Assembly (NCBI GenBank): GCA_009746045.1
Contig: RPFO01000533.1
Coordinates: forward strand, 1 to 64,000
Reading direction: 5' to 3'
DNA length: 64,000 bases
Source: Mesostigma viride
Lineage: Eukaryota > Streptophyta > Mesostigmatophyceae > Mesostigmatales > Mesostigmataceae
A program made the position numbers and the translations under genes. The stretch's first letter is position 1. Each line of letters opens with the position of its first letter. The notes beneath the pieces are model-generated. The model saw nothing but the letters and a program-made list of their open reading frames with translations. It was not told the origin of the DNA and did no database searches. Positions 58,140 to 64,000 of this stretch are shown piece by piece.

Positions 58140-58680
58140 CTGACCTTGACACTAATCGCACAAACAGCCACAATTTTGCAAGCAAGAAGACATGGCTACC
58201 TCGGCATTTCATGAAATGTACTTCGTGAAATGCATTTCGTGAAATGTACTAAGGAACGTGATTGGCCGGCGTTCGCTCGCCAAATCTCGCAAAATGTACT
58301 AAGGCACGTGATTGGTCCCGCAAAATGTACTAAGGAACGTGATTGGCCGGCGAAGATTCTGTAGGGAATTTTAATTGCAGCAAACAGAATCTTCGCCGGC
58401 CAATCACGTTCCTTAGTACATTTTGCGGGACCAATCACGTGCCTTAGTACATTTTGCGAGATTTGGCGAGCGAACGCCGGCCAATCACGTTCCTTAGTAC
58501 ATTTCACGAAATGCATTTCACGAAGTACATTTCATGAAATGCCGAGGTAGCCATGTCTTCTTGCTTGCAAAATTGTGGCTGTTTGTGCGATTAGTGTCAA
58601 GGTCAGGTGCACATTGAGCTATCCGGACTAGTGGCCGACATGGCGGTCGAAACGGAAGGTGTACTATGGCTTTGCTGGGA
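58066..58680. repeat. Giant palindrome: 297-bp inverted arms around a 21-nt centre
   Basis: Arms 58,066-58,362 and 58,384-58,680 pair without any indel (every checked pair sums to 116,746). Each arm carries three ACTAAGG[AC]ACGTGATTGG units, which contain an inverted CCAAT box. Each arm also carries the same start codon region (MHIELSGLVADM), reading outward on opposite strands. Beyond 58,680 the arm's GTACATTTCACGAAGTACAT motif appears once more (about 58,712). Confidence 0.95.
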
Positions 58681-59880
58681 TGATTATCATCGTAGTACAT
58701 CATATGTATTACAGTACATTTCACGAAGTACATTTCATGGAGGCAGAGGGAAAGTTCCTGTTCATGGTGAGTCGGGGTTAGCAATCACGGCAATGTCGAT
58801 ACATGTACTTGCAGTATATACAAATGCCATAATGTCCTTAGATGCAGCATGAATGTCTATTGTTCGGATTTCTTTTATCACGATGCTTAGGATGCCTTCC
58901 AACAGAAATCTGCTGCGCTACAGGTCGGGAATACCTGAACTTGATATGCGTGGCCAGTGGCCATGGCAGCCGGGGTCGGTAAGAATTAACTTCGATAGCC
59001 ATGAATAATGCGGAAAGTGAACGTTGTCCACCCGCTGCACAGGGAAAATGGCTGCACAGGAACGGCCTGACGTGATACTGTCGCAAAGCAGTTCTCATAA
59101 GCCGACAATTACACATTCGACTTATGATCGATAATCGGCGCAGGCCTTCGACATTCAAGCGCGCATCGAAACGTCGTGAGGATTTCGGACATTTAGATGA
59201 AGTTGGATTGTTTTCGGCCCTCGTATTTGCCATGATCTTGGCCATCCAATCTTTTTGCTTCGTGCACAGTTTGCGTTTGCAGTTAAGCGTAGGTACATGA
59301 CAAGCTTGCGTTTGCGTTTGCGTTTGCGTTTGCGTTTGCCTTTGCCTTTGCCTTTGCCTTTGCGTATACATTTGCATGTGCGCTTGCGTTGCCGTTTGCT
59401 TATGCGTCCCAATGTATGTCTGGCTTTGGGCAATTCTATTTCCTTGTCGTTGGGATATGAGTGGGTGCTGGCGGTGGTGTTACTGTCGGCAGGTAGAGTG
59501 GCAGTGGCTTCAACTTCTGTTGCTTTTTCATTGCATTTGCATTTTCATTGGGTCTCTGTAGTTAACAACTGCTTTAAATATCTTTGTTAATAGCCGGCTT
59601 CAGCTGTAATTTCGATTGCATGTTGCTTTTGAATTGCATTCGCACTGGGCACATGCAGTGGGCATTAGGCATTGGTAGTGCAATTACACATGCAGTCACA
59701 CTTGCAATTGCAATGAAGTTGAAATTGAAGCTGCAGCTAAAATTTGCTACGTGCCTACTGGTACAGTCGCATGTGCAGTCAACTTTGTGCTTGTTTATTA
59801 TTATTATTTCTTCTTCTTATAATTTCTTATTATTATTATAATTTCTTCTTGCTTTTCGTAATGTGTGGTGGTTAGAATGG
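58681..59880. other. Transposon interior without clear gene
   Basis: Right of the palindrome the plus-strand copy of the start region runs into unrelated sequence and stops at 58,852. A TTTGCG/TTTGCC hexamer array lies at about 59,308-59,366. Remaining frames are short or repetitive. Confidence 0.6.
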
Positions 59881-59886
59881 TGATGG

Positions 59887-60030
59887 CAGGGGCAGGAGCA
59901 GGGGCAGGGGCAGGGGCAGGGGCAGGGGCAGGGGCAGGGGCAGGGGCAGGGGCAGGGGCAGGGGCAGGGGCAGGGGCAGGGGCAGGGGCAGGGGCAGGGG
60001 CAGGGGTAGGGGCAGGGGCAGGGGCAGGGG
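59887..60030. repeat. GGGGCA hexamer array
   Basis: About 24 units of GGGGCA, with one GGGGTA. The open frames (GAGAGA, PAPAPA) are artefacts. Confidence 0.97.
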
Positions 60031-60300
60031 CAATCATGAGTTGCTTTCGGCCTGGCATGTGCACCAGAACTGGCATATGTGCTCGCAATGCAGCTTGCTA
60101 CTCTTGTTCCTTTTGTTTGCCTTTTCTTTTGTTTGGGAACTGTTCGTGCAGGGGGGTGGGATGAGGCCGCGAGTCTCTGGGCAGGGGCATTGACGTGGGT
60201 AGGTGTGTGTCTGGGCTAAGTCTGCAATTGTCGCTGCTGTGCTGTACTTCTGGCTGTGGCTTACGGTGCATTTGTGGCTTGGAGTAGGGGTGAGGCTAGG

Positions 60301-61305
60301 GTGGGCGCAGGCGCGGGCGTGGGCGTGGGCGTGGGCGTGAGCGTGGGCATGGGCGCGGGCGTGGGCGTGGGCGTGGGCGTGGGCGTGGGCGTGGGCGTGG
60401 GCGTGGGTGTGGGCGTGGGCGTGGGCGTGGGCGTGGGCGTGGGCGTGGGTGGGCGTGGGCGTGGGCGTGGGCGTGGGCGTGGGCGTGGGCGTAGGCGTGG
60501 GAGTGGGCGTGGGCGGGCGTGGGCGTGGGCGTGGGCGTGGGCGTGGGCGTGGGCGTGGGCGTGGGCGTGGGTGTGGGTGTGGGCGTGGGCGTGGGTGTGG
60601 GCGTGGGCGTGGGCGTGGGCGTGGGCGTGGGCGTGGGTGTGGGTGTGGGCGTGGGCGTGGGCGTGGGCGTGGGCGTGGGCGTGGGCGTGGGCGTGGGCGT
60701 GGGCGTGGGCGTGGGCGTGGGCGTGGGCGTGGGCGTGGGCGTGGGCGTGGGCGTGGGCGTGGGCGTGGGCGTGGGCGTGGGCGTGGGCGTGGGCATGGGC
60801 ATGGGCGTGGGCGTGGGCGTGGGCGTGCGCGTGCGCGTGGGCGTGGGCGTGGGAGTGGGCGTTGGAGTGGGCGTGGGCGTGGGCGTGAGCGTGGGCGTGG
60901 GCGTGGGCGTGGGCGTGGGCGTGGGCGTGGGCGTGGGCGTGGGCGTGGGCGTGGGCGTGGGCGTGGGCGTGGGCGTGGGCGTGGGCGTGGGCGTGGGCGT
61001 GGGCGTGGGCGTGGGCGTGGGCGTGGGCGTGGGCGTGGGCGTGGGCGTGAGCGTGGGCGTGGGCGTTGGCGTGGGTAGGTGTGTGTCTCAGCTACGTCTG
61101 CTATTGTTGCAGCTGCGCTCTACTTCTGGCTGTGGCTTTGGGTATAATTGTGGCTTGGAGTAGGGGTGAGGCTAGGGTGGGCGTGGGCGTGGGCGTGGGC
61201 GTGGGCGTGGGCGTGGGCGTGGGCGTGGGCGTGGGCGTGGGCGTGGGCGTGGGCGTGGGCGTGGGCGTGGGCGTGGGCGTGGGCGTGGGCGTGGGCGTGG
61301 GCGTG
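60301..61305. repeat. GGGCGT hexamer arrays (two blocks)
   Basis: Blocks 60,301-61,075 and 61,178-61,305 are built of GGGCGT with rare variants. The spacer sequence TGTGTGTCT(C/G)..CTGGCTGTGGCTT..GGAGTAGGGGTGAGGC precedes each block (about 60,203-60,300 and 61,079-61,177), so a larger unit was itself duplicated. Confidence 0.97.
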
Positions 61306-61319
61306 GTGAGGGGGCGGGT

Positions 61320-61450
61320 GCGGGCAGGGGCATGGGCGTGGGCGGGGGCGGGGCGGGGCGGGGCGGGGCGGGGCGGGGCGGGGGCGGGGCGGGGGCGGGG
61401 GCGGGGGCGGGGGCGGGGCGGGGGCGGGGGCGGGGGCGGGGGCGGGGGCA
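61320..61450. repeat. GGGGC-rich array, G-quadruplex-prone
   Basis: Pentamers and hexamers of GGGGC/GGGGGC follow the GGGCGT block. The runs of four or more G would favour quadruplexes on the plus strand. Confidence 0.9.
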
Positions 61451-62241
61451 TGGCGTGTGCATGGGCGTTGGGGGGTCAGGGGGCTGGGGTTGGGTTTGGG
61501 TGGGTGGGTCATTGGTGCAATGTTTGGAGTTGGGGCTTGTGCGTGTGTGTGGGGGGGGGGCATGGGGATTGCCATGCGCGTGCACGTGGGCGTCCGCGTG
61601 ATCCTCTGTTCGTGTACATGTTCATGCATGTGCCATGACGGCACAATGCATGTCAGATTCGTGACTTATCGTGTGTTCCCTAGTTGCAAGTATTACTGCT
61701 AAAATTCATTGCAATTCCATTCCTTGCATAATGCTTGATTGCTTGCATCAGTTCATTCTATACTTCGATCATGACCTGAAGTGCTTAAGTATTACCAGAC
61801 TCTCGCGCAGTGTCAGAATGTCCAATTTTTAGCACACATGCATGTTTGCACACCAAAGCCCTCATTCCCATGTTGATAAGGCTAAGTAAAACATTTTTTT
61901 TTTGTGCGGTGATCCACGAAATGCAGCTGTGAATGGCTCTAGGAGGTCACCAATGGTGGCCAGACCTGTTATTGAGCATTGGGAGACGTTACAGGGGCAT
62001 CAATCACAGTTACATTTAGTTCAGATGTAGTTCAATTTAGTACATTATAGTATAAATGTAGTAGAAAATAGTACAACCTAGTATATTGTAGCATATACTA
62101 GTTCAACTACCTCCAGATGAGATCCAGGGGCTATGGGGACACTTTTTATGCAAAACTGAACTTGAAACAAGCAAAAAACAAGAAACTTGGAAAAACTCAA
62201 AATGTACTTGTGCTGGAGTACATTCTTCACGGCTGGCAGGG

Positions 62242-62384
62242 CGTCCGTCCTATAGTCAGCAAAATTGGTGCGAGAGGTCCCCAGTTCGATTCCGGTCGGA
62301 TTCATTTGCAGATCGCGTTTTTCCGCGTTTTCCGCGGCCGGTACTGAACGCAAATGGTTTTCACCTTTGCGGAGTGCCTGATCA
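62242..62384 (+). mobile_element. 399-bp unit copy 2, 3' part, after the transposon
   Basis: It begins with the duplicated CGT, then CCGTCCTATAGTCAGC and the B-box-like CAGTTCGATTCC, matching 53,549-53,672. TGCGGAGTGCCTGATCA at 62,368 opens a third unit that decays at once. Confidence 0.9.
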
Positions 62385-62476
62385 AAAAAATTATTAAAGA
62401 CTATGGCTGGCTATTCAACATTCATCGAAAACTGGACGGTTTAGCTATTTAAAAAACAAACTCACGTGATCAGGGC

Positions 62477-63175
62477 AGTTGTTCCTAGCGGCCAGGAGTG
62501 GCCAGATGTAAGCATTACTGCTGCAATCGCTCTCAGCGCCATTTAATTACACGAGGATCGTCGATCACCCCTCGATGAAAAGAGTACCCCATTTACCACG
62601 AGCTAGGAGTCACCGGCCCTCAAGGGACACCCTATATTTCTAGCCGGGTAACCCCCACCAGGGTGAACGTTACCAAGGACAGCTTCCAAGGAAGTGCGCG
62701 TGCGGGCCGATTCCCCGACTGGCCAATGTGACGGCCTCGAGATCTCAAAATGCAGGGTCGACTACATGATGTATAGACGGTATGTCGATCTCGGTAAAGG
62801 TACGGCTTATATCTGGCCGCAACTATAGATGGCACTGGCAGCTTAGTACATGGCTCGATCTGACAGACTACATCAAAGAGACAACCAGCGCAGGCCAGAA
62901 ATCGGGAGAATCCGGACCATGGTAGCTGGAGCCTGCCGTTATCTTTTCCGCGTTTTCGAGTCGTTCAGGATGATGAAGATGAATGGTGATGGAAATGTGT
63001 ATCCTTGTGCATTGAAATTATGGCTGGCTTACGTGTGGAGCGACTAGATGACCTAGACGGTGGGGCCGGAAACAGCATGCTTGATCAGGGCGTGTGTTTC
63101 TAGCCTAACTGGCCGGGAGTGTCTAGTGGTGAGCACCATTGCTGCGATCGCTCTCCCACCATTTACGAGGAAATA
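62477..63175 (+). mobile_element. R1-family fragments, two partial head-to-tail copies
   Basis: GGCCAGGAGTGGCCAGATG..GCAATCGCTCTCAGC (about 62,490-62,540) and GGCCGGGAGTGTCTAGTGG..GCGATCGCTCTCCC (about 63,110-63,158) are related. The GACAACCAGCG block (62,871-62,990) lies between. This is the same order as at 19,524-19,771. Confidence 0.7.
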
Positions 63176-63289
63176 CCCGCAAATGGAAAACCACTGAAAA
63201 GGTCTAGCTAGTCAGTCATCACTACATGGCTAGATCTGACTACATGGCTAGATCTGACAGACTACTTAATTAATATTGATTATTAATTT

Positions 63290-63400
63290 CATTAATTTAC
63301 GCGTAACTGCGCCACGTGAGCGTATTCAAGACCTCAGGGAAATGGAGATGGGATATAGGGTGGAGGGTGGATGGATGGATATAGCTATCTAGTTCCCCCA
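63290..63400 (+). mobile_element. Diverged R2-family arm
   Basis: TAACTGCGCCACGTGAGCGT..GGATGGATGGATATAGCTATC matches the R2 arm at 29,847 with many changes. Confidence 0.6.
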
Positions 63401-63423
63401 ACGGGGACACGAGACTAGCTATA

Positions 63424-63451
63424 GTAAGTAAGTAAGTAAGTAAGTAAGTAC
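63424..63451. repeat. GTAA tetranucleotide run
   Basis: About seven AGTA/GTAA units. Confidence 0.9.
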
Positions 63452-63514
63452 TCTTGAGTGTCATACCCGAAGGCATGCCACGGAGTACTATGCTAATCTC
63501 ATTATTAGAAAAAA

Positions 63515-63969
63515 TAATTGACGCTATTGGCGAGAAACCGGTCCACGCAAGGAAACTGGGCCTCGGAGATCGACCCCAAAATTAAATTTGACTAGCGCAA
63601 TCGACAGATCTCTCCAAGGGAATTCCAAATCTGCCCTCGGGTAGTGAAAGTCCTTTTCCGACCAGGTGATAGACTTGTTACGAGACTGGCAAAATGGCTC
63701 TAACGTCATTCTCTTACGCCAAGTAAGCCAAAGTCGAGTATGGCAAGTACGAGGTAGGGTGGTCTGATCTCAAGTATAAGTAGCGGAATCGATAGATCTC
63801 GGTGAGGGGAGTCAGGATCTGCCATGAAAAAGCCAAACCTTGGTCCAAAATGGAAGATTGGGGTCGAAATCGGTCGGAATCCGAAACATTTTGGGCAAAA
63901 AAATAATTAATTCGCCAAAAGGTACCTTTCTGCTACCGTGGACCGGTTTCTCGCCAATAGCGTCAATTA
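63515..63969. mobile_element. 455-bp MITE with perfect inverted ends and TA target duplication
   Basis: 32-bp perfect inverted ends (63,515-63,546 and 63,938-63,969) read TAATTGACGCTATTGGCGAG at the outside. Taking TA as the duplicated target leaves 30-bp terminal repeats. No coding capacity. An unoccupied relative of the target occurs at 48,752-48,805. A TA duplication suggests the Tc1/mariner group, by inference. Confidence 0.85.
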
Positions 63970-64000
63970 CACAAAAAGTTTAAAGTATAAAAGATGCAGA

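Larger units (their letters stand above)
53948..62241. mobile_element. Complete 8,294-bp DNA transposon with 32-bp TIRs and 3-bp target duplication
   Basis: Left end CCCTACCAGCC..GAATGTACTCCAGCAC and right end GTGCTGGAGTACATTC..GGCTGGCAGGG are 32-bp inverted repeats with 29 matches. The target triplet CGT flanks both sides (53,945-53,947 and 62,242-62,244). The uninterrupted target GGAGACGTCCGTCCTATAG is preserved at 53,541-53,559. Contents, left to right: 173-bp tandem repeats, a minus-strand 553-codon gene, a minus-strand gene with a Cys cluster, a 297-bp-arm palindrome and several GC-rich hexamer arrays. A 3-bp duplication fits CACTA/EnSpm or Harbinger-type elements among others; without a recognised transposase the superfamily is open. 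Confidence 0.9.

Noticed and set aside
60256-61163. Several overlapping frames of 150-220 codons
   Set aside because: All three frames of GGGCGT are open (GVGVGV, WAWAWA, RGRGRG); this is repeat arithmetic.

Overview
The window looks like nuclear DNA from a green alga, most likely a chlorophyte of the Chlamydomonadales type. Genes are long and split by many GT-AG introns. Exons are GC-rich and lie among AT-richer introns full of microsatellites. Two genes encode extracellular Ser-Pro-rich (SPPP) stretches typical of algal wall hydroxyproline-rich glycoproteins. This assignment rests on gene style only; no rRNA, tRNA or marker gene is present.

Layout. 1-960 is tetranucleotide repeat. About 1,170-17,004 (+) is gene 1, a very large modular cell-surface protein: a choice-of-anchor-E-like beta domain, a huge SPPP/PGQ repeat, a second small extracellular domain, three TSP1-like repeats, EGF-like and Cys-rich modules, one membrane helix and a basic tail. 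17,005-21,203 is repeat-bearing intergenic DNA. 21,204-28,507 (+) is gene 2, seven exons that splice in perfect phase into a 570-residue type II membrane protein I do not recognise. 28,508-35,493 is filled with small inverted-repeat elements and a 1.39 kb tandem duplication. 35,494-51,709 (+) is gene 3, a 13-exon receptor-like TKL protein kinase whose ectodomain carries a CBM2-like fold. 53,109-64,000 is transposon territory, dominated by one complete 8,294-bp DNA transposon (53,948-62,241) whose empty target site is preserved 399 bp upstream.

How the genes relate. Genes 1 and 3 both expose Pro-rich, wall-type ectodomains joined to one membrane helix, and gene 3 adds a kinase with all catalytic motifs. 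A role in wall or matrix sensing is an inference, not shown. Gene 2 has the topology of a Golgi or surface type II protein.

The most unusual pattern is that at least eight exon-intron junctions of genes 1 and 3 have decayed 'echo' copies of the exon edge plus its splice site a short, regular distance away inside the adjoining intron. The SPPP exon of gene 1 changes reading frame many times through single-C differences, which is either assembly error or real decay.
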